Assembly (NCBI GenBank): GCA_044356555.1
Contig: JBIKWB010000002.1
Span: 241,681-305,680 of the forward strand
Source of the DNA: Tous-C4FEB sp044356555
Lineage (GTDB): Bacteria; Verrucomicrobiota; Verrucomicrobiia; Opitutales; Opitutaceae
Direction: 5' to 3'
DNA: 64,000 nt
The notes under the pieces: generated by a model
Database searches by the model: none
Seen by the model: only the letters and a program-made list of their open reading frames with translations
What the model was told of the DNA's origin: nothing
Made by a program: the position numbers and the translations under genes
Shown: positions 44,635 to 54,293 of the stretch, piece by piece
Layout of the letters: every line of letters begins with the position of its first letter
Position numbering within the stretch: position 1 is the first letter of the stretch

Positions 44635-45405
44635 ATGTCCTCCCGTAAAAAACTCATCGCTGGCAATTGGAAGATGAACAAGACGTCTTCCGACGGCGTT
44701 TCACTTGTGGCCGAACTCGTCGCCGCTATCGGCAAGCAATCCGACGTCGAGGTCGTCGTTTGCCCGCCCTTCACTGCTCTTGAAAGCGCCGCCAAGACGC
44801 TTGATGGCTCCACGCTCAAACTTGGGGCGCAGAATATGCACTTCGAGGCGAGCGGTGCCTTCACCGGCGAAATCTCCGCTCCGATGCTGCGCGCCTTGTT
44901 TGCGACGCACGTCATCCTCGGCCACAGCGAGCGCCGCGCGCTCTTTGGGGAGACGGACGCACTCGTGAACAAGAAAGTGCTTTCGGCACTGAAAAACCAG
45001 CTCCGCCCGATTCTCTGCGTGGGCGAGACTCTCGCCGAGCGCGAAGCCGGATCGACCCTCGCCGTCGTGCAAACGCAGCTCGAGGCCGGTCTCGAAGGTG
45101 TGGGCAAGGATCAGGCCGCCAGCGTCGTGATCGCTTATGAACCCGTTTGGGCCATCGGCACGGGCAAGGTCGCCACGACGGAACAGGCGCAGGAAGTGCA
45201 CGCATTCATCCGCGGCCTGCTCACCAAGCATTTTACCGACGTGGTCGCGCAAAAAGTCCGCATCCTTTACGGCGGTTCCATGAAGCCGGCCAACGCGCCC
45301 GAGCTCCTCGCCCAAAAGGACATCGACGGCGGTCTCATCGGCGGCGCGAGCCTTGAGGCCCGCAGTTTCGTCGAACTCGTGAAGGCGGCCGCGGCGATCG
45401 TCTGA
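44635..45405 (+). CDS. tpiA: Triosephosphate isomerase
   Basis: A 256-residue TIM barrel. Motifs are AGNWKMNKT at the N-terminus, catalytic His in LGHSERRALFGE, catalytic Glu in IAYEPVWAIGTGKVA, and the phosphate loop ILYGGSMKPANAPELLAQ with GGLIGGASL. It completes a gap-pgk-tpiA glycolytic group, 114 bp after pgk. Confidence 0.97.
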   Translation: MSSRKKLIAGNWKMNKTSSDGVSLVAELVAAIGKQSDVEVVVCPPFTALESAAKTLDGSTLKLGAQNMHFEASGAFTGEISAPMLRALFATHVILGHSERRALFGETDALVNKKVLSALKNQLRPILCVGETLAEREAGSTLAVVQTQLEAGLEGVGKDQAASVVIAYEPVWAIGTGKVATTEQAQEVHAFIRGLLTKHFTDVVAQKVRILYGGSMKPANAPELLAQKDIDGGLIGGASLEARSFVELVKAAAAIV

Positions 45406-45438
45406 ACTCGCGAATTTACCGGCAATAGCCGGCGAAGA

Positions 45439-46326
45439 CTATCCGTTGGGTTTTTTCGCCGGTTTGTTCGGTTTGGGGGGATTCAGCCGGTCTTTGTAGA
45501 GTTGCTCGACTTGCTTGAGCGTCTGCTTGGTCTGCTCCATCTGCGTGATGGAGCGGAGCGCCTGTTGCTGCATCGGGGTGAATTGCCCGGCGGCGAGGGC
45601 TGCGAGCCCGGTGGTAAAGTTCTCGGCCTGTCGGGCATCAAGCGGCGCGGCGACGCGGGTCAGGTTGCGTTGAAGATCGGAGGTCGCACCCCGGAAAAGG
45701 TGGGCGCTTTCGTAGATTTGAAACTGCTTATAACCCTCCGGCCCGAGCGCGAGGGCCAGCTTTCGGTCGGTCTCGGCTTGGGCGGCGTTCACCATTTTCA
45801 GCATTTCTTCCTGCTTGGGTTTCAACCCTGCGGCGAGTGCGGCAGCGGAGACGTCGACCGCGGCTCCTTCGCGTTCGATCAGGAGCGCCCGCAGTTGTGG
45901 CAATTGGGCTTCGGGCAAATTTAGGTTTTTGAAGAAAACGCCGAAGCGGGCATCAACCTGTTCCCGGAATTTTTGGGCCAGCGCCCGTTGCGTCTCTGGT
46001 TCGTTCAGAAAGGCGAGGATCTCGTTTTTGGTCGGGCCTTTTTGCGGCTTCGCGACCGCCGCTGCCCGTTTGGGGGCGTCTGGCTTCGCCGTCGGGGCGA
46101 CGGCTTTTTCGCCTTGGTCGGAAGCGGATAAAGTGTCGCCGGTGACTTTGGTCTGATCGGAGGAGGAGGGGGAGGCGCGTTCTTTGGTAGCGCGCTCGGT
46201 CTCCGACGTCGTCGTGAAATCGTCCTTCAGGGCACGTAGTTCGATCAATTCGAGGTGTTGACGCCATGCGAGCACGCCAAGAGCGATAGCGAGCAGGGCG
46301 CAGCAACCGACGAACAGGTTTTTCAT
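45439..46326 (-). CDS. Membrane-anchored hypothetical protein
   Basis: A 295-residue protein with an N-terminal signal or anchor helix (LFVGCCALLAIALGVLAW, 4-21). A Ser/Thr/Ala-rich linker (about 40-95) follows. A helical C-terminal domain (about 100-285) is rich in Gln, Ala and Leu and ends in a Pro/Lys tail. The helical part resembles a periplasmic Spy-like or coiled-coil domain only in general character. I do not recognise a family. It overlaps lgt by 4 bp and is probably co-expressed with it. Confidence 0.7.
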   Translation of the reverse strand: MKNLFVGCCALLAIALGVLAWRQHLELIELRALKDDFTTTSETERATKERASPSSSDQTKVTGDTLSASDQGEKAVAPTAKPDAPKRAAAVAKPQKGPTKNEILAFLNEPETQRALAQKFREQVDARFGVFFKNLNLPEAQLPQLRALLIEREGAAVDVSAAALAAGLKPKQEEMLKMVNAAQAETDRKLALALGPEGYKQFQIYESAHLFRGATSDLQRNLTRVAAPLDARQAENFTTGLAALAAGQFTPMQQQALRSITQMEQTKQTLKQVEQLYKDRLNPPKPNKPAKKPNG

Positions 46327-47144
46327 GGGGTGGATTTGCGTCGGGCGAGACCGATAAAAACGAGGCCGCCGGCGACGAGAAAGAAGGAGTAGAACGCACC
46401 ACGGTTAAGGCCCATAATCAAGCCGGCGTCGGGCTCGCGAAAGACTTCGCCGACGATTCGGACCACGGCATAGATCAGCCAAAATTCGCCGGCGAGGTGA
46501 CCTGGTTTGGTGCGCACGATGTCGCTGCGCCAGAAGCGCCATTGCATGATTGCGAGCAGCAACGCCCCTTCCAACGCGGCGGCGTAAAGTTGGGAGGGAT
46601 GTCGGGGCAAAATCAGGTGAAGCGGAGTGGTCGGACCGGCGCTTTGGGGGAAGATCACGGCCCAAGGCACGTCGGCAATTTTGCCCCACAGCTCGCCGTT
46701 GATAAAATTGGCGATGCGCCCGAACAATAGACCGGCGGCTGCGGTCGAGGCGATCAGGTCGGCCAAGTGCAGAAAAGGTATCTTCCGGGAACGGGCGAAC
46801 CAAGCGATCGCCACGCCGACGCCGATGAAGCCGCCATGACTGGCCATGCCGCCGTCCCAGACGCGGAAGAACGCCATCGGATCCGCGAACAGCGCGCGCG
46901 GTTGATAAAGGAGGAAATAGCCGATTCGGCCGCCAAGCAGCACGCCGAAGACGATCATGACCAGCAAATCGCTGATCTGGTCGATCGAAAGTTTTGAACG
47001 ACCGGCGCGGGCGTAGAGCGCAAGCAGTCCGCCCGCAGCGACGAAGCCCAGCAGGTAGGCCAACCCGTAGTAACGGATGCCGATCGTATCGGTGAACCGC
47101 ACCAAGAACGGGCTGAGATCGTGAACCCAGTAGGCGGAAAACAT
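46323..47144 (-). CDS. lgt: Phosphatidylglycerol--prolipoprotein diacylglyceryl transferase
   Basis: A 273-residue inner-membrane enzyme attaching diacylglycerol to lipobox cysteines. About seven transmembrane helices are seen. Family motifs are GIRYYGLAYLLGF, LGGRIGYFLLYQP, WDGGMASHGGFIGV (catalytic His-Gly-Gly segment), RIANFINGELWGK and HPSQLYAAALEG. The ATG at 47142-47144 was chosen because the 35 residues encoded upstream are not family-like. Confidence 0.95.
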   Translation of the reverse strand: MFSAYWVHDLSPFLVRFTDTIGIRYYGLAYLLGFVAAGGLLALYARAGRSKLSIDQISDLLVMIVFGVLLGGRIGYFLLYQPRALFADPMAFFRVWDGGMASHGGFIGVGVAIAWFARSRKIPFLHLADLIASTAAAGLLFGRIANFINGELWGKIADVPWAVIFPQSAGPTTPLHLILPRHPSQLYAAALEGALLLAIMQWRFWRSDIVRTKPGHLAGEFWLIYAVVRIVGEVFREPDAGLIMGLNRGAFYSFFLVAGGLVFIGLARRKSTP

Positions 47145-47166
47145 GTGGGTGTTCGCGGTGCGCGGA

Positions 47167-48213
47167 TTAACCTTTGGTCTTACCCGCGGGTTTTTCGGTG
47201 TGCTGCTGTTGGGTACGGGCGAGCTCCCGCATGTCCACGGCCATGTCATCCTTCTCGAAGATCTCCCGGCCGAGGATGTGCTCGATGATGTCTTCCATGG
47301 TCAGCACGCCTGCGGTTGCTCCGAACTCGTCGACCACGATCAGCATCTTGGTATGAACCTTGAGGCAGAGTTGGAGGGCCTGCGCGACGACGACAGTCTC
47401 GGGCACAAAGTGCGTCTCGGACATGAGCTGCTCGACGAGGACATGGTCCTGATCGTTGCCTTTGGCCTTGAGCAGATCGCGCCGCCGGACGAGGCCGACG
47501 ATGTCGTCGATGTTGCGCCCGTAGACGGGCATGCGACCGAAGGGTAGGCTGGGGAATTCGGCGATGACCTCGCCGACGGTCGCGCTCCGGCGCAGTCCGG
47601 TGACGACGGTGCGCGGGGTCATGATCGTGCTCACGCGCACGTTATCGAGGGAGAGGGCGTTGGCGATGATGCTGGATTCGCTCTTGGTCAGTGTGCCCTG
47701 TTGCGCGCCGCGCTCGGCCAGCAGGAGGATTTCCTCGTCGGAACGTTGCTGCTCCGGTGCCTTGGTGATGAAGAGGCGCACAACGCGGTTGCACAGGTAA
47801 GTGACGGGCAAAAGGGTGCGGCGCATCCACCAAATCGGATAGACGACGTGAGGTTGGAGCGACTTCCGGTGGGCGACACCGAGGCTTTTCGGCAGCACCT
47901 CTGAAAACACGAGCACTGCCAAGGTGAGCACGCCGGAGAGGACACCGACCCAGAACTCGTCGAAGACTTTGCCTGCCAAACTGCCAATGAGGAGGGAGCC
48001 GAAGGTGTTCGCGATGGTGTTGAGCGTAAGGATGGCCGAGATGGTCGCTTCGAGCTCGTGCTTGATCGTTTCAAGCAGTTGGCCACGGCGGGGTCGGCTC
48101 TTCTTGAGTTGCTCGATTTCGGCGACCGTCGTGCTGAGCACGATGGCCTCGAGCATCGAGCAGCAGAAAGAGAGCCCGAGGGTGAGTGCAATCGTTAGGA
48201 GCAGCAGTTCCAT
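47167..48213 (-). CDS. CNNM/CorC-type membrane protein with CBS pair
   Basis: A 348-residue protein. A DUF21/CNNM transmembrane domain (about 1-165, including FSEVLPKSLGVAHR) is followed by a CBS pair (about 190-320, STIMTPRTVVTGLRRSATVG, DIVGLVRRRDLL, VDEFGATAGVLTMEDIIEHI). Members are linked to Mg2+/Co2+ efflux or tolerance. The extra C-terminal CorC/HlyC domain is absent. It ends 23 bp before the lgt start. Confidence 0.88.
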   Translation of the reverse strand: MELLLLTIALTLGLSFCCSMLEAIVLSTTVAEIEQLKKSRPRRGQLLETIKHELEATISAILTLNTIANTFGSLLIGSLAGKVFDEFWVGVLSGVLTLAVLVFSEVLPKSLGVAHRKSLQPHVVYPIWWMRRTLLPVTYLCNRVVRLFITKAPEQQRSDEEILLLAERGAQQGTLTKSESSIIANALSLDNVRVSTIMTPRTVVTGLRRSATVGEVIAEFPSLPFGRMPVYGRNIDDIVGLVRRRDLLKAKGNDQDHVLVEQLMSETHFVPETVVVAQALQLCLKVHTKMLIVVDEFGATAGVLTMEDIIEHILGREIFEKDDMAVDMRELARTQQQHTEKPAGKTKG

Positions 48214-48319
48214 GGCGGCAGTTTATGCGCCCCACGTGGGAGGCGAATACAAACTGTGCGCACCGCAGGTGGGGAAAACAGCCTTGCGGGTGAAACGTCG
48301 TCCGCGCGTAGTTCCAATC

Positions 48320-49423
48320 ATGAGCGAACTCCAACGCACACCGTTGCGCGATTTTCATGCCGCCCACGGGGGCCGGTTGGTCGATTTTGCGGGGTGGGAA
48401 ATGCCCGTCCAATATCGGAGCATTTTGGAAGAGCACAAGGCCGTGCGCCGCACCGCCGGCCTTTTCGATGTGAGCCACATGGGCGAAGTCGATGTGCGGG
48501 GCCCCGACGCGGGACGATTCCTGAACCACCTCGTCACGAACGATGTCGCCAAACTGTTTCCGGGCCGGGTGCTTTATTCGCCGATGTGTTATCCTGCCGG
48601 CGGCGTCGTGGATGACCTGCTCGTCTACATGCGCGGTCCGGACGATTATTTTTTGTGCATCAATGCCGGCAACATCGCCAAAGACTTGGCTTGGATCCGT
48701 GAACAGGCGGCGCCTTTCAACGTGACGATTACGGACCGCTGCGCCGACTACGCGCTCTTGGCGGTGCAAGGTCCCAAGGCTGTTGAGATCGTCCAGAGTC
48801 TCACCGGCGCGAAGCTGGGGCTGGTGAAATATTATCACTTCACCGAGGGCACCGTGGCCGGGGTCAACTGCCTCATCAGCCGAACCGGTTATACGGGCGA
48901 AGACGGCGTGGAACTCTACCACGCGGCCGGTGATGCCCTGGAACTGGCCGAGGCGGTTTTGGCTGCGGGTGCGACTCATGGGCTCGAACTGGCCGGTCTC
49001 GGGGCTCGCGACAGTTTGCGGCTTGAGGCGGGTTATCCGCTCTACGGCCACGAGATCACGGCGGACATTTCACCGCTCACGGCCGGCTTGGGCTGGACGG
49101 TGAAACTCGACAAGGGCGCGGACTTTATCGGCCGGGCGGCATTGCTCGCGGAAAAGCAAAACGGCGCGCCCCAAAAAGTTGTGTTTTTCAAAACTGGCGA
49201 CCGCCGGATTGTGCGCGCCGAGACCCCGGTCTTGGGCGAAGGCGGCGCCGTCGTAGGTCGGGTACTTTCGGGGACGCTTTCGCCGCTGCTCAATGAAGCG
49301 ATCGGTTCTGCGCTCGTGTCCACCGCCGCAGCGGGCCTGCCGCTTTCGGTCGATATTCGTGGCACCGCGATCACTTTACACCTCGTCAAACCCCCGTTCG
49401 TGCCTTTGAAAAAGAGCCCATGA
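48320..49423 (+). CDS. gcvT: Glycine cleavage system T protein (aminomethyltransferase)
   Basis: A 367-residue tetrahydrofolate-dependent enzyme. Motifs include TPLRDFHAAHGGRLVDFAGW, LFDVSHMGEV, YTGEDGVELY, ARDSLRLEAGYPLYGHEI and the C-terminal GTLSPLLNEAIGSALV. The ATG at 48320 begins the conserved MSELQRTPL. No glycine riboswitch is evident in the 106 bp before it. It overlaps gcvH by 4 bp. Confidence 0.95.
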   Translation: MSELQRTPLRDFHAAHGGRLVDFAGWEMPVQYRSILEEHKAVRRTAGLFDVSHMGEVDVRGPDAGRFLNHLVTNDVAKLFPGRVLYSPMCYPAGGVVDDLLVYMRGPDDYFLCINAGNIAKDLAWIREQAAPFNVTITDRCADYALLAVQGPKAVEIVQSLTGAKLGLVKYYHFTEGTVAGVNCLISRTGYTGEDGVELYHAAGDALELAEAVLAAGATHGLELAGLGARDSLRLEAGYPLYGHEITADISPLTAGLGWTVKLDKGADFIGRAALLAEKQNGAPQKVVFFKTGDRRIVRAETPVLGEGGAVVGRVLSGTLSPLLNEAIGSALVSTAAAGLPLSVDIRGTAITLHLVKPPFVPLKKSP

Positions 49424-49803
49424 GCAACATCCCCGCCGACCTCGTTTATGCCAAATCGCACGAATGGCTCCGGGCTGCCGCTGACGGTACCGCCACCATC
49501 GGGATCACCGATTACGCGCAGTCTTCGCTGGGCGACATTACGTTTGTGCAGTTGCCCAAGGTGGGCGCGACGTTGAAGGCGGGCGAGACCTTCGGGGTCG
49601 TAGAGTCGGTCAAGGCGGCTTCGGATCTCTATCTCCCGGTGGCGGGCACCGTGCTCGCCGTCAACGCGTCGCTCGATGGAGCGCCCGAGACCGTGAACAG
49701 CGCGCCGTATGAAGGCGGTTGGATGCTGAAGCTAAAGCTCGCTAACCCGGCGGACATCGCGGCGCTGCACGATCCGGCGTCCTACGCGAAGCTGATCGGT
49801 TGA
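49420..49803 (+). CDS. gcvH: Glycine cleavage system H protein
   Basis: A 127-residue lipoyl carrier. The lipoylated lysine lies in GVVESVKAASDLYLPV, within the usual GITDYAQSSLGDITFVQLP and GGWMLKLKL framework. It is translationally coupled to gcvT. gcvP does not follow; the next gene is typA on the other strand. Confidence 0.96.
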   Translation: MSNIPADLVYAKSHEWLRAAADGTATIGITDYAQSSLGDITFVQLPKVGATLKAGETFGVVESVKAASDLYLPVAGTVLAVNASLDGAPETVNSAPYEGGWMLKLKLANPADIAALHDPASYAKLIG

Positions 49804-49874
49804 TTTTTTGGCGAATTGCAGTTCCGCAGAGTAACGGCGGACGGGCAGCCGGGTAGTTTTCGATAACGCGGGCA

Positions 49875-49912
49875 CAAAAAAGCCCGCCGCGCGGATGACC
49901 GCAGGGCGGGCT
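49875..49912 (-). terminator. Rho-independent terminator of typA
   Basis: On the minus strand, AGCCCGCC pairs with GGCGGGCT (perfect 8-bp stem, arms at 49881-49888 and 49905-49912) followed by a TTTTTT run. It lies 22 bp downstream of the typA stop. Confidence 0.85.
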
Positions 49913-49934
49913 GAAGGAGAATGCCTCGGTTGGT

Positions 49935-51752
<1,818 letters not shown>

Positions 51753-51878
51753 GGCGCGGAGGCGTTCTGGTCTTTGGAAAAAGGAAGAACGTGCGGGGCG
51801 CCCTAGGTGAAGGCAAGGCCGAAGGCGGTTCGTCGCGGAAATGGCACCTCGCCGGGAAAATGGGGCGAAAAGGCGCTC

Positions 51879-52052
51879 TCAGGATCGAGCGGCGAGGGTC
51901 TTGGTACCGGTGATGAAGCGAGCCTCGGCGATCAGCCCGGCGCGGACTTCGTAGATGGCGACGAGCTCGAGGGTGCCGGCGGGGAGCGCCTCGACTTACC
52001 GGGCGTTGTAGGCTTCGAGCTGACGTTGGATGACGGCCGGGGGGGCGTTCAT
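51879..52052 (-). pseudogene. Internally deleted SnoaL-like gene remnant
   Basis: The frame starts with an ATG overlapping the proA stop (ATGA). It gives NAPPAVIQRQLEAYNAR, the typical N-terminus of SnoaL/NTF2-like proteins (QRQLDAYNARD). An in-frame TAA follows at codon 19. The same frame then reads LELVAIYEVRAGLIAEARFI, the typical C-terminal part, and stops at 51881. The central roughly 60 codons of such a gene are missing. Confidence 0.6.
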
Positions 52053-53329
52053 GGACGAATCTGCCCGGTGCCCTTGATCAGGAATTTGTAGGTGCAGAGT
52101 TCGCGGAGGCCCATGGGGCCGCGGGCGTGGAGGCGGTCGGTGCTGATGCCGATCTCGGCGCCGTAGCCGAATTCGAAACCGTCGGTGAAGCGCGTACTCG
52201 CGTTCCAGTAAACGGTCGCGCTGTCCACGGACGCGAGGAAGCGGCGGGCGGCGGGTTCGTCGGCGGTGACGATGGCATCGCTGTGGTTGGAGCTGTCGCG
52301 GTTGATCGTTGCGATGGCGGTGTCGAGCGAATCGACTACGCGGACGGCGATGATGGTGTCGAGGAACTCGGTGGTGTAGTCGGAGGCCGTCGCGGGGGCG
52401 ACGAGAGTTGAGAGATCGGAGGCGGCGAGGATCGCGAGGCTGGCGGGGTCGCAGCGGAGCTGGACGTTTTTCGCGATGAGGGCGCGGGCGACGGCGGGGA
52501 GGAATTTCTCGGCGACGCGGACGTGAACGAGCAGCTGCTCGGCGGCGTTGCAGGCGCTCGGGCGCGAGGCCTTGGCGTTGACGGTGATCGCCTCGGCCAT
52601 CGCGAGGTCGGCGGCGGCGTCCACGTAGACGAAGCACACGCCCTGAAAATGTTTGATGACGGGAATGGTGGAGTTCTCCGCCACGAAGCGGATGAGGCTC
52701 TCGCCGCCGCGCGGAATGATACAGTGGATGAGCGCGTCGAGTTTGAGCAGCGCGTTGAGGGCGGCGCGGTCGGTCGTGGGAATCAGTTGGACGGCGTCGG
52801 CGGGGAGACCGGCGGCGGTGAGCGCGGCGGTGATGAGGGCAGCGAGGGCGGTGTTGGTGTGGAAGCACTCCTTGCCGCCGCGGAGAATGGAGGCGTTGCC
52901 GGACTTCAGACAGAGGATGGCGCAGTCGATGGTGACGTTGGGGCGGGCCTCATAGATGATGCCTACGACGCCGATGGGCACGCGGACTTTGCGGATGTGC
53001 AGGCCGTTGGGGCGGGTCGTTTCTTCCAGCAGATCGCCGACGGGATCGGGGAGCGCGATGACCTCGCGAACGGAGACGGCGAGATGGTTGAGGCGCGCGG
53101 TCGTGAGAGTGAGTCGGTCGCGGGAGGCGGCGGTGAGAGCGGCGGCTTCGGGGGAGGCGAGGTCTCGGGCGTTGGCGGCGAGGAGGGCGGCGTGGGAGGT
53201 GTCGATCAGGTCGGCGAGGCGGGCGAGGGCGGCATTTTTGGCGGCGGTCGGGACGGTCGCGAGCACGAGGGACGCGGCGCGGGCGCGTTGGGCGAGGGAC
53301 GTGACGAGGCTCGTGAGTTCGGCTGACAT
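52049..53329 (-). CDS. proA: Gamma-glutamyl phosphate reductase
   Basis: A 426-residue NADPH enzyme of proline synthesis. It shows VPIGVVGIIYEARPNVTID, LKSGNASILRGGKE, IPRGGESLIRFV, the catalytic Cys in RPSACNAAEQLLVH and the C-terminal ARGPMGLRELCTYKFLIKG. The ATG at 53327-53329 (MSAELTSLV) fits the family start. proB is not in the window. Confidence 0.96.
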   Translation of the reverse strand: MSAELTSLVTSLAQRARAASLVLATVPTAAKNAALARLADLIDTSHAALLAANARDLASPEAAALTAASRDRLTLTTARLNHLAVSVREVIALPDPVGDLLEETTRPNGLHIRKVRVPIGVVGIIYEARPNVTIDCAILCLKSGNASILRGGKECFHTNTALAALITAALTAAGLPADAVQLIPTTDRAALNALLKLDALIHCIIPRGGESLIRFVAENSTIPVIKHFQGVCFVYVDAAADLAMAEAITVNAKASRPSACNAAEQLLVHVRVAEKFLPAVARALIAKNVQLRCDPASLAILAASDLSTLVAPATASDYTTEFLDTIIAVRVVDSLDTAIATINRDSSNHSDAIVTADEPAARRFLASVDSATVYWNASTRFTDGFEFGYGAEIGISTDRLHARGPMGLRELCTYKFLIKGTGQIRP

Positions 53330-53343
53330 GGAGCGGTGAAGTT

Positions 53344-53372
53344 GCCCACCGAACACACGGAAGACACGGAAA
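53344..53372 (+). repeat. Interspersed CGGAACACA-type repeat, copy 2
   Basis: GCCCACCGAACACACGGAAG, then ACACGGAAA: a short member of the same 9-bp-period family found at 43185 and 53905. It lies between proA and the next gene. Confidence 0.7.
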
Positions 53373-53420
53373 AACTCAAGCGGCGCGGGCTCGGCCAGAC
53401 TGAGCCGGCCGCGGTGAAAC

Positions 53421-53822
53421 CTAAGACTTGGTATCGAGCAGCACGGCTTTTGGACGGCCGCCGAGGTCGATGGTTTCGAGGCGCGTGACCGCGAGATTGG
53501 CGCCTCGGGCAGAAAGAAGCGTGCGGAGGGCGTCGAGGTCGTCGTGGTCTTCGGTGACGATTTGGCCGAACCGGCGGTAGGTGACGCGGTAAGCGGTTTC
53601 TAGGCCTTCGAGCCGGCGGAGCGCGTCGCCGGGCGAAGCGGCGCGGGGCGCGGTAGGTTTGCGTTTCGACCTGGCGTCGGATGGGAGCACGGGACGCGTA
53701 AAGGGGTAAGGCTCGCCGAGGAGGGCGGCGGCGGCTTGCTCGATGTCGTGGATGCGCACGAACAGCTCCTCACGGTCGAGGAGTAGGCTGTTGATTTGGA
53801 TCTGTTGATCGGGGCGCATCAA
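53421..53822 (-). CDS. Small hypothetical protein, paralogue of the 53967 gene
   Basis: A 133-residue soluble protein. The N-terminal 45 residues (INSLLLDREELFVRIHDIEQ, then GEPYPFTRPVLP) align with those of the gene at 53967-54287 (IDALIIERTAAYEKIAALET, then GEAGVYPFPAPPLP). A helical, charged C-terminus follows (DDLDALRTLLSARGANLAVT). I do not recognise a family. Confidence 0.65.
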   Translation of the reverse strand: MMRPDQQIQINSLLLDREELFVRIHDIEQAAAALLGEPYPFTRPVLPSDARSKRKPTAPRAASPGDALRRLEGLETAYRVTYRRFGQIVTEDHDDLDALRTLLSARGANLAVTRLETIDLGGRPKAVLLDTKS

Positions 53823-53904
53823 AGCGACGGTGGACGGAGGCGAAGATCCGGAGGAGTGGCCCGCGAAACACGCGTAAAGCGGAGGTCGGAAAATTCAGGA
53901 GAGT

Positions 53905-53944
53905 TGCCCACGGAACACACGGAACACACGGAATACACGGAAGG
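53905..53944 (+). repeat. Interspersed CGGAACACA-type repeat, copy 3
   Basis: Four consecutive near-identical 9-bp units (CGGAACACA, CGGAACACA, CGGAATACA, CGGAA) after TGCCCA, identical in core to the arms of the hairpin at 43185-43253. Confidence 0.8.
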
Positions 53945-53966
53945 GGAAACGAGGCGGAGAGATGGG

Positions 53967-54287
53967 TCAGGACTTGGTGGAGGTTTCGTTGGTGTCGGAC
54001 TCGTCGTCTTCGTCGGTGTCGGCGGAGGTAGCGCTCGGAGATTTTTTGGCGGGCTTTTGGTCGAAGGCGGCGACGGGGAGCGGGGGCGCGGGGAACGGGT
54101 AGACGCCGGCTTCGCCGACGACCGTGTTAATCTGCGTCTCGAGGGCTGCGATCTTCTCGTAAGCGGCGGTGCGTTCGATGATGAGCGCGTCGATTTTGAT
54201 GCGGGCGTCGAGCGCGGCGCGGATTACGTCGGCTTCGGCTCCTAGCACGATGTCGCGGAACGTGAGGGTGGTCGGTTTTTTGGCCAT
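53967..54287 (-). CDS. Small hypothetical protein, paralogue of the 53421 gene
   Basis: A 106-residue protein. It begins MAKKPTTLTFRDIVLGAEAD, has a helical segment related to the neighbouring small protein, and ends in a disordered acidic tail (TSADTDEDDESDTNETSTKS). It begins 6 bp after the repeat protein gene at 54294. No family is recognised. Confidence 0.65.
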   Translation of the reverse strand: MAKKPTTLTFRDIVLGAEADVIRAALDARIKIDALIIERTAAYEKIAALETQINTVVGEAGVYPFPAPPLPVAAFDQKPAKKSPSATSADTDEDDESDTNETSTKS

Positions 54288-54293
54288 GATGGA

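Noticed and set aside
48214..48319. Glycine riboswitch upstream of gcvT
   Set aside because: The region is only 106 bp and lacks the conserved aptamer core segments expected of the glycine motif.
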